Part shown: positions 44,226 to 52,173 of the stretch, piece by piece
How the letters are laid out: each line of letters begins with the position of its first letter
Position numbering within the stretch: position 1 is the first letter of the stretch
Notes under the pieces: generated by a model
Told to the model about the DNA's origin: nothing
What the model saw: only the letters and a program-made list of their open reading frames with translations
Database searches by the model: none
Assembly: GCA_965222695.1 (NCBI GenBank)
Contig: OZ244967.1
Span: forward strand, 1,116,001 to 1,180,000
DNA length: 64,000 bases
From: UBA7957 sp965222695
Lineage (GTDB): Bacteria; Pseudomonadota; Gammaproteobacteria; Granulosicoccales; Granulosicoccaceae
Direction of reading: 5' to 3'
Made by a program: the position numbers and the translations under genes

Positions 44226-44471
44226 ATGGCAGACAAATCAGGTGGTGACGTATTCCAGGCTAACCAGGGTGCACAGGGTAACATCAGTGCTCAAGACATC
44301 AACTCAGTAGCGGCCGCTGGTGCCGGCGTACTGGAGAGCTTCGGCGGAGCTGCAGTTTCGTCCGCTCTGGGCAACCAGACTGTTACTCAGAACCAGAACC
44401 AGACTAACACTGCAAACACTGGTGACGGCGGAGACGACAACGTTCACGCAGATACCAATATCAACGTTTAA
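44226..44471 (+). CDS. Small Asn/Gln/Thr/Gly-rich protein of unknown function
   Basis: A protein of 81 residues, not recognised. The N-terminal half is MADKSGGDVFQANQGAQGN..., with an alanine-rich helix-like middle (SVAAAGAGVLESFGGAAVSSAL). The C-terminal part is low complexity (QTVTQNQNQTNTANTGDGGDD) and ends DTNINV. There is no signal peptide or membrane segment. The ribosome-binding site CGGAGAAAGA is strong, and a perfect 13-bp-stem terminator follows 10 bases after the stop. Codon use is strikingly restricted (AAC over AAT, ATC, GGT, CAG, GAC), unlike neighbouring genes and like highly expressed genes. Abundant structural protein, self-assembling fibre subunit or exported peptide are all possible. 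Confidence 0.75.
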   Translation: MADKSGGDVFQANQGAQGNISAQDINSVAAAGAGVLESFGGAAVSSALGNQTVTQNQNQTNTANTGDGGDDNVHADTNINV

Positions 44472-44480
44472 TGTCGAACC

Positions 44481-44514
44481 TGAACGAAGCCTGGCACTGC
44501 ACAGGCTTCGTTCA
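44481..44514 (+). terminator. Stem-loop terminator, probably bidirectional
   Basis: TGAACGAAGCCTG (44481-44493) pairs perfectly with CAGGCTTCGTTCA (44502-44514) around an eight-base loop, followed by ATTGT. It comes ten bases after the stop of the 81-residue protein and overlaps the last codons of the convergent oxidoreductase gene, so it may end transcripts from both sides. Confidence 0.8.
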
Positions 44515-46149
44515 ATTGTCCTCAGGAACCATGGCGATCGCGCCGCAGGGACATTCGGCAGCACACATACCGCAACCCTTGCAATAATCAAGATTAATTT
44601 CAAACCTTTTACCCGGGCCGAGCTTGATAATGGCATTGTCCGGGCAAATTCCGTAACAGTTATCGCATTCGAAACAATTGCCGCAGGACAGGCAACGGCG
44701 TGCTTCAAATAAGGCATTGGCCTCGTCCAGCCCTTTATGCACTTCATCGAAACTGGTTTGCCGGCGAATCAAATCGAGTTCACCTTCAACCGTTTTCGGC
44801 GCCTTGCCATAGTACCAGGTATTGAGTTTTTCATAGTCGGCCAACTCATGCGATTGTGGCTTTTCATAGCTTGTGCCTTGCAGCCAGGCGTGTATATGCC
44901 GCGCGGCTTTTTTACCGTGACCCACCGCGCGGGTGACGGTTCTTTCCGATGGCACCATATCGCCGCCGGCAAAAAGTCCTTTATGTCCGGTCATCATCCG
45001 GGAATCGACCTCCACAACGCCATCGGAAACGGTGATACCCTCGACATTTTCCAAAAATGAGATATCCACGTTCTGGCCCAGTGCGAGAACCAGTGTATCG
45101 GTCTCAAGGGTTTCCAATTCACCCGTAGGCTGAGGTCTGCCGTCATCGTCGAGCACCATTTTTTCCACCGTGACTTTGGTTTCATCCATTTCCTTGATGG
45201 TTCTCAACCAATGGATTAAAACGCCTTCCTCTTCCGCTTCGCTGGCTTCGAAATCGTGGGCAGGCATCTGCTCCCGGGTCCGGCGATACACGATAATTGC
45301 CTCGTCCGCGCCCAGGCGTTTGGCAGTTCGGGCGACATCCATAGCTGTATTCCCACCACCGTAGACCATAACCCTTCTGCCAAGCAAGGGAGGTTCCGCC
45401 TCGGTTTCAAGATCGTGCAGCAGGCTTACCGCGTCCAGAATACGCCCCGCCTGATGGGCGGGAATATCGACGCGTTTTGCCAAATGCGCCCCCACGGCCA
45501 GAAAAACGGCATCGAACCCTTCGGCAAATGCCGCCTCCATATCCTCAAGTTTGCAATTCAATTCCAAAGTCACGCCCAGATCGAGTATGCGTTGAATTTC
45601 CGCATCCAGGATATCGCGCGGAAGGCGGTATTTGGGGATGCCGAAACGCATCATCCCGCCCGCCATGGGGCCGGCTTCCCTGATGGTCACGCTGTGCCCG
45701 AGCAATGTCAGATGGTACGCGGCCGACAATCCGCTGGGGCCGGCGCCCGCGATCAGGACCCGTTTTCCACTGGGTGTTGCCTTGATCTGCGGTTTCCAGC
45801 CTTCCCTGATGGCAATATCGCCCAGAAAGCGCTCAACTGAATTAATACCGACTGCAGCGTCCAGCTGTTGCCGGTTGCAGGCGTCTTCGCAGGGGTGATA
45901 ACAAACCCGGCCCATCACGGCCGGCATGGGGTTTTCCTCCATGATCTTGCGCCATGCGGATTCATAGTCTGCCTCTTCGGCGTGAAACAACCAGTTTTGA
46001 ATATTTTCCCCCGCCGGGCAGGCATGATTGCACGGCGGCAAGCGGTCCAGATAGTGTGGCCTGAGTGTGCGCCAGGTACCTGTATGATTGGCCAGGCTGC
46101 TGCCGGGGTCGAGGCTGATGGCGAAGGGCAATCGTGTTTGTTGTTTCAT
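44512..46149 (-). CDS. NAD(P)/FAD oxidoreductase with 4Fe-4S domains (GltD-like), partner of 2-oxoacid:ferredoxin oxidoreductase
   Basis: An enzyme of 545 residues that probably passes electrons between ferredoxin-type clusters and NAD(P). The N-terminal DPYD-like Fe-S domain has CNHACPAGENIQNWL and CYHPCEDACNRQQ. The glutamate-synthase-small-subunit-like core has FAD-binding VLIAGAGPSGLSAAYHL, GGMMRFGIPKYRLP, NAD(P)-binding VMVYGGGNTAMDVARTAKRLGA and GLFAGGDMVPSERTVTRAVGHGKKAA. The C-terminus is a two-cluster ferredoxin (CLSCGNCFECDNCYGICP and CKGCGMCAAECPCGA), replacing a separate delta subunit. It lies 10 bp after the beta-subunit gene as the last gene of the operon. Confidence 0.9.
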   Translation of the reverse strand: MKQQTRLPFAISLDPGSSLANHTGTWRTLRPHYLDRLPPCNHACPAGENIQNWLFHAEEADYESAWRKIMEENPMPAVMGRVCYHPCEDACNRQQLDAAVGINSVERFLGDIAIREGWKPQIKATPSGKRVLIAGAGPSGLSAAYHLTLLGHSVTIREAGPMAGGMMRFGIPKYRLPRDILDAEIQRILDLGVTLELNCKLEDMEAAFAEGFDAVFLAVGAHLAKRVDIPAHQAGRILDAVSLLHDLETEAEPPLLGRRVMVYGGGNTAMDVARTAKRLGADEAIIVYRRTREQMPAHDFEASEAEEEGVLIHWLRTIKEMDETKVTVEKMVLDDDGRPQPTGELETLETDTLVLALGQNVDISFLENVEGITVSDGVVEVDSRMMTGHKGLFAGGDMVPSERTVTRAVGHGKKAARHIHAWLQGTSYEKPQSHELADYEKLNTWYYGKAPKTVEGELDLIRRQTSFDEVHKGLDEANALFEARRCLSCGNCFECDNCYGICPDNAIIKLGPGKRFEINLDYCKGCGMCAAECPCGAIAMVPEDN

Positions 46150-46159
46150 CGCTTATACC

Positions 46160-47167
46160 TCATTCTTCCAGAAGATTAAAGCGCTGGATATTGGCATCCG
46201 CCATGCGTTGCAGTCCGGCAATCCGGTCTTTGTCTTCCCGGCCGGGTTTGAATAAATGAGCGAATCGTCTTTGGATTTTTAGATAATCTTCTACCGGTAC
46301 TTTTCTACGGATTTTGTGGGAATCGGTTATCAGCCCGTCTTCGGCCTCGAAAATCGGGAAAATGCCGCTCTCTATAGCCAGGCGGGCGACTTTAATCGTA
46401 TCCTGGGAAGCAGTGCCCCAGCCGAGCGGGCAGGGAACCATAATATGCAAATATCTGGAACCGCGAATTTGCATGGCTTTTTCCACCTTGGCCTCAAGGT
46501 CATGCAATTGCGCTACGCTTGCGGTCGCGACATAGGGAATATTATGCGCCATGGCGATCAGCGGCATGAATTTACCGGTACCGAAAACATTGCCCGGCGC
46601 ATCCCCCAGGGGTGGTGTGGTGGCCGTGCGAGCGGTGGGAGGTGTTGCGCTGGAGCGTTGCACGCCTGTATTCATATAGGCTTCGTTGTCATAGCAGATA
46701 TAAAACACATCGTCGTTGCGCTCGAACATGCCGGACAGGCAGCCAAAGCCGATATCGGTAGTGCCACCGTCCCCGCCTTGTGCGACCACCCGGACATCGT
46801 CTCGTCCTTTGATCCTCAAGGCTGCAGCCATACCGGTGGCAACGGCAGCGGTATTGCCGAATACCGAATGCAGCCAGGGTATCTGCCATGAGGTTTCCGG
46901 ATAGGGTGTGGTAAACACTTCCAGGCACCCGGTTGCATTAACAGCCACCAGTTTGTTGTTGACGGCCCGCATCGCTGCGTCCAGGGCATAGCGGGCACCC
47001 AGGGCTTCACCGCAACCCTGGCATGCACGGTGGCCGGATGTAATCGCGTTGGAGCGGTCCAGACTGGCCTGTACGGTGCGCAATGATTCTTCCAGCAAGC
47101 GGTTGCCGACGGTATGCGTTCCGGTTTGATAAAACTTGATCTTTTGGCTGCTGGTTGGCTTATCCAT
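46160..47167 (-). CDS. 2-oxoacid:ferredoxin oxidoreductase, beta subunit (TPP-binding)
   Basis: The thiamine-diphosphate subunit, about 335 residues. The start at 47167 (MDKPTSSQK) has GGAG upstream and overlaps the alpha-subunit end by 8 bp; the longer frame from 47209 is disfavoured. The conserved cluster-ligand block is GHRACQGCGEALGARYALDAAM. The TPP-binding block is AQGGDGGTTDIGFGCLSGMFERNDDVFYICYDNEAYMNTGVQ. Together with the alpha and gamma subunits it should decarboxylate a 2-oxoacid to an acyl-CoA and reduce ferredoxin. Pyruvate is the commonest substrate, but branched-chain or other 2-oxoacids are equally possible. Confidence 0.92.
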   Translation of the reverse strand: MDKPTSSQKIKFYQTGTHTVGNRLLEESLRTVQASLDRSNAITSGHRACQGCGEALGARYALDAAMRAVNNKLVAVNATGCLEVFTTPYPETSWQIPWLHSVFGNTAAVATGMAAALRIKGRDDVRVVAQGGDGGTTDIGFGCLSGMFERNDDVFYICYDNEAYMNTGVQRSSATPPTARTATTPPLGDAPGNVFGTGKFMPLIAMAHNIPYVATASVAQLHDLEAKVEKAMQIRGSRYLHIMVPCPLGWGTASQDTIKVARLAIESGIFPIFEAEDGLITDSHKIRRKVPVEDYLKIQRRFAHLFKPGREDKDRIAGLQRMADANIQRFNLLEE

Positions 47168-48452
47168 CTTTCTCCGCCTGAGTCTGTCGGGCCTGAGATT
47201 GCCCATCAATCGGGCCGCCCGGGTTAAGCGCTCTGAGTATATTTTCCGCTATCGGGCCTGAATGCCGGGTTTCGCGTGCGTGACTGAGCTGTTCATTGAT
47301 GACTGACCAATTGATATCGAGAAAACTGACATCATCCAGCTCATCGCGGCTCGCGCGGTCAAATATATCCATCAACGAGTGTTGCCTTACCGGGCGCCCC
47401 CCCAATCCCGCGATAACCGTATACACCGGGTGGCTAAGTCCGCGTTGAGACATACGCAGGTTCGAGGCCAGCACACCGCCTAGTCCCGGGGCCAGGCTTT
47501 TTTCCACGCAAACGATGCGCTTGGCTTTTGCAAGTTTGTGATGTAAAGCCTCCAGTGGAAAAGGCCGAAAGGATTTTATACTGACCGAACCTATGGCTAT
47601 ATTTTGTTCGCGCATCCGATCCACAGCGTCCTTAATCGTACCATTGACCGAGCCGAGCGCCACCACGATGGTTTCCGCATCATCACAGCGGTAGCATTGA
47701 ATCAATCCGCCCGTGCTGCGGCCGAAGATAGATGCAAACTCCGCATCGATCTCGGGAATAATATTGAGCGCCTCAAGCTGTTTGTGGTGGGCCAGGTAAC
47801 GGACTTCGGTAAAGGCTTCAGGTCCCACCATCGCACCGATAGAGTAAGGATTGGCCGGATCCAAAACCTGGACCGGCTCAAAGGGTGGCAAAAATGCATC
47901 GACCTCCTGTTGATCCGGAATATCCACGGGTTCATAGGCGTGCGTAAGAATAAATCCGTCCATACACACCATGGCGGGGCAACTCAGCTGCTCTGCCAGC
48001 CGGAATGCCTGAATATGTAAATCAACTGCCTCTTGATTACTTTCTGCGAATAACTGGATCCAGCCTGCGTCGCGCATGGACATGCTATCGGAATGATCGT
48101 TCCAGATATTGATCGGAGCGCCTATGGCGCGATTACCGATGGTCATGACAATCGGCAGTCCGAGCCCGGATGCGTTATAAACCGCTTCCGCCATAAACAG
48201 CAACCCCTGGCTTGCAGTTGCGGTATAGCTGCGGGCGCCGCCGGCCGACGCGCCTATAGCCACACTTAATGCGGCAAATTCGGATTCAACATTGATAAAT
48301 TCACAGTTTTCAAGGTTGCCGTTCTTCACCAAAGCGCCGACTCCCTCGACGATATGGGTTTGGGGAGTGATCGGGTAGGCGCAAACCACATTCGGCCGGC
48401 ACAGGGCGATGGCTTCGGCGACTGCCTGGGAACCTTCTGTTTGTTTCCTCAT
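47160..48452 (-). CDS. 2-oxoacid:ferredoxin oxidoreductase, alpha subunit
   Basis: A protein of 430 residues, the usual PorA length. It begins MRKQTEGSQAVAEAIALCRPNVVCAYPITPQTHIVEGVG, where the YPITPQT block binds substrate and pyrophosphate. SEFAALSVAIGASAGGARSYTATASQGLLFMAEAVYNASGLGLPIVM is the conserved inter-subunit block. WNDHSDSMSMRDAGWIQLFAESNQEAVD follows. The C-terminal transketolase-like part has VVALGSVNGTIKDAVDRMRE. ATGA overlap with the gamma subunit before it and 8-bp overlap with beta after it indicate a tightly coupled operon. Confidence 0.93.
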   Translation of the reverse strand: MRKQTEGSQAVAEAIALCRPNVVCAYPITPQTHIVEGVGALVKNGNLENCEFINVESEFAALSVAIGASAGGARSYTATASQGLLFMAEAVYNASGLGLPIVMTIGNRAIGAPINIWNDHSDSMSMRDAGWIQLFAESNQEAVDLHIQAFRLAEQLSCPAMVCMDGFILTHAYEPVDIPDQQEVDAFLPPFEPVQVLDPANPYSIGAMVGPEAFTEVRYLAHHKQLEALNIIPEIDAEFASIFGRSTGGLIQCYRCDDAETIVVALGSVNGTIKDAVDRMREQNIAIGSVSIKSFRPFPLEALHHKLAKAKRIVCVEKSLAPGLGGVLASNLRMSQRGLSHPVYTVIAGLGGRPVRQHSLMDIFDRASRDELDDVSFLDINWSVINEQLSHARETRHSGPIAENILRALNPGGPIDGQSQARQTQAEKDG

Positions 48453-49021
48453 CAGCTGTCGCCCTCACTCGTGGTCAGTTCGAACGCTTCTTCAACCGCA
48501 GCGATGTTAGCTTCTCCTACCGGTCCGGGAAATTTTTCGCGGATGGCTGTTTTAACCGATGCCAACTGCAGCCTCCCCGTAGCCGCGGCAAAGCCGCCCA
48601 GCAATGCAGCGTTGGGCACCGGCTTTTTGACGTGTTTCATGGCGAGCTTGCCGGCGGCCACATGTCTTACATGTCCTTGCGGAAAGCGGGAAATAAAGTC
48701 GGCTATACCCAGATCGGCAAAAGTCCGTTCGGTATTGATCAGAATATATCCGGATTCGTCCATACCGCTGAATACGTCAATCGAATGCAGCAGTGTCGGG
48801 TCTTGAATAATAACCGCATCGGGGTGGCTGATGGGTTCCCGGGCGCGTATCTCCCGATCATCGAAACGGCAGAAGGAAACAACGGGTGCGCCCATACGCT
48901 CCGAACCGAAGCTGGGAAAAGCCTGCGCGTACATGCCTTCGTGAAAAGCCGCAACCGACAGAATTTCAGCAGCGCTGACTACACCTTGCCCACCACGGCC
49001 GTGAATACGAACTTGAAACAT
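48452..49021 (-). CDS. 2-oxoacid:ferredoxin oxidoreductase, gamma subunit
   Basis: A protein of 189 residues that begins MFQVRIHGRGGQGVVSAAEILSVAAFHEGMYAQAFPSFGSERMGAPV, the hallmark CoA-binding gamma-domain block of pyruvate/2-oxoisovalerate ferredoxin oxidoreductases. The rest (AREPISHPDAVIIQDPTLLHS, ILINTER, NAALLGGFAAATGRL) is standard. Start: AGGAAG lies five bases upstream of the ATG. It is the first gene of the gamma-alpha-beta-oxidoreductase operon, read away from the DeoR-type regulator gene, which lies 146 bp upstream on the same strand. Confidence 0.93.
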   Translation of the reverse strand: MFQVRIHGRGGQGVVSAAEILSVAAFHEGMYAQAFPSFGSERMGAPVVSFCRFDDREIRAREPISHPDAVIIQDPTLLHSIDVFSGMDESGYILINTERTFADLGIADFISRFPQGHVRHVAAGKLAMKHVKKPVPNAALLGGFAAATGRLQLASVKTAIREKFPGPVGEANIAAVEEAFELTTSEGDS

Positions 49022-49167
49022 AGATTCTTCCTGTAACCCTGAAGCCTCTGGCTTAGAGCATCTGAATTGGTACTATCGGATAAGCGCTATCCTACACCTT
49101 TTTGCACGCCCCGGCCTTGATTTGACTCAAACGCGAAAAAAATCGACCGATAAACCAAGGTGTGTTC

Positions 49168-49938
49168 CTATCCCTCCGTTACCACAATCTCGGTTGCGCA
49201 TTCTGCTGCCAGTTTCCGTATCTCGGAGGGCACCGTGGTATCCGTAATAAAATAATCCACCGCGTTCAGATCGCAGACCCTGGTCAATCCCTTGCGGGAA
49301 AATTTGGAATGATCCGCAACCATGATGACTTGTTCCGACTGGCTGATCGCCGCCCTTGAGATTTCCGCCTCCTGCAAATGAAAATTAAAGAACTCGCCGG
49401 TTCGCTTTATTGCCCCAATGGAAAGCAAGGCATATTTCAGATCGAACTGTTGGATAAAGTCGACCGCGGCTTTACCGAACGATGCGGCGTCGTCGCTGCG
49501 CAACTCTCCACCGGCGATATATACACGATTGCTGTTACGGCTGGCCAGAGCACGGGCGATTTCAGTCGAATTGGTGACGACCGACAAATTCCGGTGTCGG
49601 CTCAGTGCCATGGCAACGTAGCTGGTGGTTGTGCCGCTGTCGATAAATAATGAATCTCCATGCTGGATCCATTCGGCGGCTTTTTTGGCAATACACTGCT
49701 TGATTCTTTGGTTTTCCGCCAATCTTCTCTGGAACGGCGCCTCCTGGTCCGGCAGCACAATGCCGCCATGGACGCGATGTACCAGACCCTTTTTCACCAA
49801 CGGCTGCACGTGGCGGCGGATAGTCTCATCGGAAACCGAGAGCAGCTCCGCAAGCTCCGAAATGGTGCAGGAACCGCTCATTCTAACCGTGCGTAGGATT
49901 TCCGATTCGTGTTTGGACAGTGGAATATTGTCATTCAT
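49168..49938 (-). CDS. DeoR/GlpR-family transcriptional regulator
   Basis: A repressor-type protein of about 256 residues. The start at 49938 (MNDNIPLSKHESEIL) is chosen over a frame extending to 49986, whose extra residues are not family-like. The N-terminal winged helix is LRTVRMSGSCTISELAELLSVSDETIRRHVQPLVKKGLVHRVHGG. The C-terminal sensor domain (DSGTTTSYVAMALSRHRNLSVVTNS, IAGGELRSDDAASFGKAAVDFI, MVADHSKFSRKGL) binds phosphorylated metabolites in this family. It is divergent from the amine-uptake operon and upstream of the ferredoxin oxidoreductase operon, and presumably controls both. A phosphorylated amine from the neighbouring kinases would be a logical inducer (inference). Confidence 0.92.
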   Translation of the reverse strand: MNDNIPLSKHESEILRTVRMSGSCTISELAELLSVSDETIRRHVQPLVKKGLVHRVHGGIVLPDQEAPFQRRLAENQRIKQCIAKKAAEWIQHGDSLFIDSGTTTSYVAMALSRHRNLSVVTNSTEIARALASRNSNRVYIAGGELRSDDAASFGKAAVDFIQQFDLKYALLSIGAIKRTGEFFNFHLQEAEISRAAISQSEQVIMVADHSKFSRKGLTRVCDLNAVDYFITDTTVPSEIRKLAAECATEIVVTEG

Positions 49939-49958
49939 TTTTCGGAGCAGATCGTGCA

Positions 49959-49977
49959 AAAACAACAGAAAACAACA
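49959..49977. promoter_or_regulatory. Candidate operator: direct repeat AAAACAACA, period 10
   Basis: AAAACAACA occurs at 49959-49967 and 49969-49977, one helical turn apart, just upstream of the DeoR-type start and about 190 bp before the binding-protein gene. DeoR-family proteins often bind short direct repeats of this kind near their own gene. This is a positional guess without footprint support. Confidence 0.3.
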
Positions 49978-50072
49978 ATAACACATAATAATATTGGGAA
50001 TACTTTGAAATATGTGGCAATTCGGGATACATTCTTCAATACCCGAGCGAAGAGCCCGAGTGAGGAGTAGGA

Positions 50073-50105
50073 ATCCGGGTCCATCGATCCGAGCCGGTCC
50101 CGGAT
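50073..50105 (+). promoter_or_regulatory. Inverted repeat in the leader of the amine-uptake operon
   Basis: ATCCGGG (50073-50079) is complementary to CCCGGAT (50099-50105), and the sequence between them contains the short palindrome ATCGAT. It lies about 60 bp before the binding-protein start at 50166. It may be an operator or a leader hairpin. The preceding CCCGAGCGAAGAGCCCGAG also repeats the CCCGAG word. I do not see a complete glycine-riboswitch aptamer. Confidence 0.3.
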
Positions 50106-50165
50106 ACAGATATTATGGAACGTTGCTCATCCGTATTCACGAGACATCAAACCGGAGAAATGTTC

Positions 50166-51122
50166 ATGTCACACTCGATCAAGAAAGGCCTGTTCGGCGC
50201 ATTGCTGATTGCATGCCTGACCGCCGTAAACGCCAACGCCGAAGTAGAATCCAAAGACCCTATTATTCTGACGCTGCACGACTGGACCGGTCAGTTAATC
50301 AATACCAATCTGATGGGGCGCGTGCTGGAGGAAATGGGATATAACGTTAAATATCAACAAGCCGACTATATCGCGCAATTTGCGGGGCTGGAATCCGGCG
50401 ATCTGCATATTGCGATGGAAATGTGGGAAACCACCGGCAAGCAGGCGATGGAAAAAAGCCTTGAGACCGGAAAAACCCTGGACCTCGGCGAAACCGGCAT
50501 GCAAGCGATTGAAGAATGGTGGTATCCCTTGTATATGAAAGAAAAATGCCCGGGTCTGCCGGACTGGAAAGCATTGAATGATTGCGCCGAAGCCTTTTCA
50601 ACACCTGAAACAGCACCCAGCGGCCGCTACCTGGGCGGGCCGGTCACCTGGGGTGGATTCGATGATGAACGCGCCGAAGCGCTTGAGCTGGATTTTGAAG
50701 TCGTGCACGCGGGTACAGACGCGGCCTTGTTTGCAGAGTTGGAATCGGCTTATCAACGCAAGGCACCCTGGATAGGCTGGGTTTATACACCGCACTGGGC
50801 GCCGATAAAATTCGAGGGTGAATTTGTAGAGTTTCCCCCGTACAGCGACGAATGCTACGCCGATCCAAAAATCGGAGTAAATCCCAATATGGCTTATGAT
50901 TGTGGCAAGCCGCGCGGCTGGATTAAAAAGGTCGGTTGGAAAGGCGGTGAAGAGAAGTGGCCTTGCGCCTACCAGGCGGTGAAAAAGTTCACTATCGACA
51001 ATCAGACAGTCGGTACCATGGTAGGGGAAGTGGATCTGGACGGGAAAAAAGTCGAGGAGGTGGTTGATAATTGGATGAAAGCCAATGAAGCCGCCTGGAA
51101 AGGCTGGACTGAATGCAGCTGA
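50166..51122 (+). CDS. Quaternary-amine ABC transporter substrate-binding protein (ProX/OpuAC type)
   Basis: A periplasmic binding protein of 318 residues from the glycine betaine/choline family. The start at 50166 is eight bases from CGGAG; ATGs at 50115 and 50160 are less well placed. The signal peptide is MSHSIKKGLFGALLIACLTAVNANA. The mature chain has LTLHDWTGQLINTNLMGRVLEEMGYNVKYQQADYIAQFAGLESGDLHIAMEMWE, the OpuAC fold pattern, with many tryptophans able to form an aromatic cage for a trimethylammonium group (EEWWYP, WTPHWAP-like WVYTPHWAP, WGGF). Several cysteines are present (ECYADP, YDCGKP, WPCAYQ, TECS). It is the first gene of the uptake/demethylation operon. Confidence 0.88.
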   Translation: MSHSIKKGLFGALLIACLTAVNANAEVESKDPIILTLHDWTGQLINTNLMGRVLEEMGYNVKYQQADYIAQFAGLESGDLHIAMEMWETTGKQAMEKSLETGKTLDLGETGMQAIEEWWYPLYMKEKCPGLPDWKALNDCAEAFSTPETAPSGRYLGGPVTWGGFDDERAEALELDFEVVHAGTDAALFAELESAYQRKAPWIGWVYTPHWAPIKFEGEFVEFPPYSDECYADPKIGVNPNMAYDCGKPRGWIKKVGWKGGEEKWPCAYQAVKKFTIDNQTVGTMVGEVDLDGKKVEEVVDNWMKANEAAWKGWTECS

Positions 51123-51138
51123 CTCCCGGCTTTATGGG

Positions 51139-52173
51139 ATGAACCGGCAGAATATCAAACTCAGCTGTAGAAATATCTGGAAGCTCTTTGGTGAAGGCGG
51201 TGAATCCTTTCTTACCGGGCGCGGGGATATACCTGGTCCCGAGGAACTGAAGCAGGCGGGCCTGATCGGCGCAGTACAAAATGCCAGCTTTGATATCCAA
51301 GACGGAGAAATCTTTATTATCATGGGATTATCCGGGTCCGGTAAATCAACCCTGGTACGCTGTCTGACCCGATTGATCGAACCCAGTGCCGGTAGTGTAT
51401 TGTTTAACGGAGAGGATCTGCTTGCAGTATCGGAAAGAGCCTTGATCGATATACGGCGGCATAAGATGGGCATGGTGTTCCAGCACTTCGCTTTACTGCC
51501 ACATCTTAATGTGCTGGATAATGTTGCCTTCCCTTTATCGGTTCAGGGTATCAAACGTAAGCAGCGGGAGTCCCGCGCCCGCGAAGTCATAGAATTGGTC
51601 GGGCTAAGCGGCCGGGAAAGTTATTTCCCGAGGGAGCTGTCGGGCGGGCAGCAGCAACGGGTGGGTATAGCGCGGTCTTTGGCCGTGGAGCCGCAAATAT
51701 GGTTTCTGGATGAGCCGTTTTCGGCCCTCGATCCTTTGATCCGCAGGGAAATGCAGAATGAATTTATGCGGCTGCAGAATGTTTTGCATAAAACCATTGT
51801 CTTTATTACTCATGACTTTGACGAAGCCATACGATTAGCCGATCGAATTGCCATCATGCAGGATGGAAAAATCATCCAGATCGGCAGTCCCGAACAGCTG
51901 GTCCTTCATCCGGCGACGGAATATGTCGCCGATTTTACCCGCGAGATTCCCAGAGTTAAGGTGCTCACGGCGAAATCCATTATGTCGCCATCACTCAATA
52001 TCCGTGCTAGTAATAAGTCAGTCGAGGCACATCTGCGAGTTCAGGATTTTGCCGCCGAAATCATTCATTCCAGGGAGGATGTGGCCGTTATTGACGGTCA
52101 AGGGCGGCAAATCGGCATCCTGACTGCAAAAGCGGTGATGGATGTGTTGGTCAACGGTGACCCTGAACCATGA
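51139..52173 (+). CDS. Quaternary-amine ABC transporter ATPase (ProV/OpuAA type)
   Basis: An ATPase of about 344 residues. The start at 51139 (MNRQNIKLSCRNIWKLFG) is preferred to an ATG inside the previous gene. The ProV-specific region (LFGEGGESFLTGRGDIPGPEELKQAGLIGAVQNASF) precedes Walker A (GLSGSGKST). The Q-loop is VFQHFALLPHLNVLDNV, the signature is LSGGQQQRVGIARSLA, Walker B is IWFLDEPFSALDP and the H-loop is THDFDEA. The C-terminal 75 residues (SIMSPSLNIRASNKSVEAHL...EDVAVIDGQGRQIGILTAKAVMDVL) are a CBS-like regulatory part, as in osmoregulated ProV/OpuAA. The stop overlaps the permease start (ATGA). Confidence 0.93.
   Translation: MNRQNIKLSCRNIWKLFGEGGESFLTGRGDIPGPEELKQAGLIGAVQNASFDIQDGEIFIIMGLSGSGKSTLVRCLTRLIEPSAGSVLFNGEDLLAVSERALIDIRRHKMGMVFQHFALLPHLNVLDNVAFPLSVQGIKRKQRESRAREVIELVGLSGRESYFPRELSGGQQQRVGIARSLAVEPQIWFLDEPFSALDPLIRREMQNEFMRLQNVLHKTIVFITHDFDEAIRLADRIAIMQDGKIIQIGSPEQLVLHPATEYVADFTREIPRVKVLTAKSIMSPSLNIRASNKSVEAHLRVQDFAAEIIHSREDVAVIDGQGRQIGILTAKAVMDVLVNGDPEP

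Noticed and set aside
45256..45840. A 194-codon plus-strand frame inside the GltD-like oxidoreductase gene
   Set aside because: It is antisense to a gene with intact FAD, NAD(P) and Fe-S motifs. Its composition is that of a shadow frame.
50041..50160. Glycine riboswitch before the amine-uptake operon
   Set aside because: The leader has repeated CCCGAG words and a hairpin, but not the paired aptamer cores of a glycine riboswitch.
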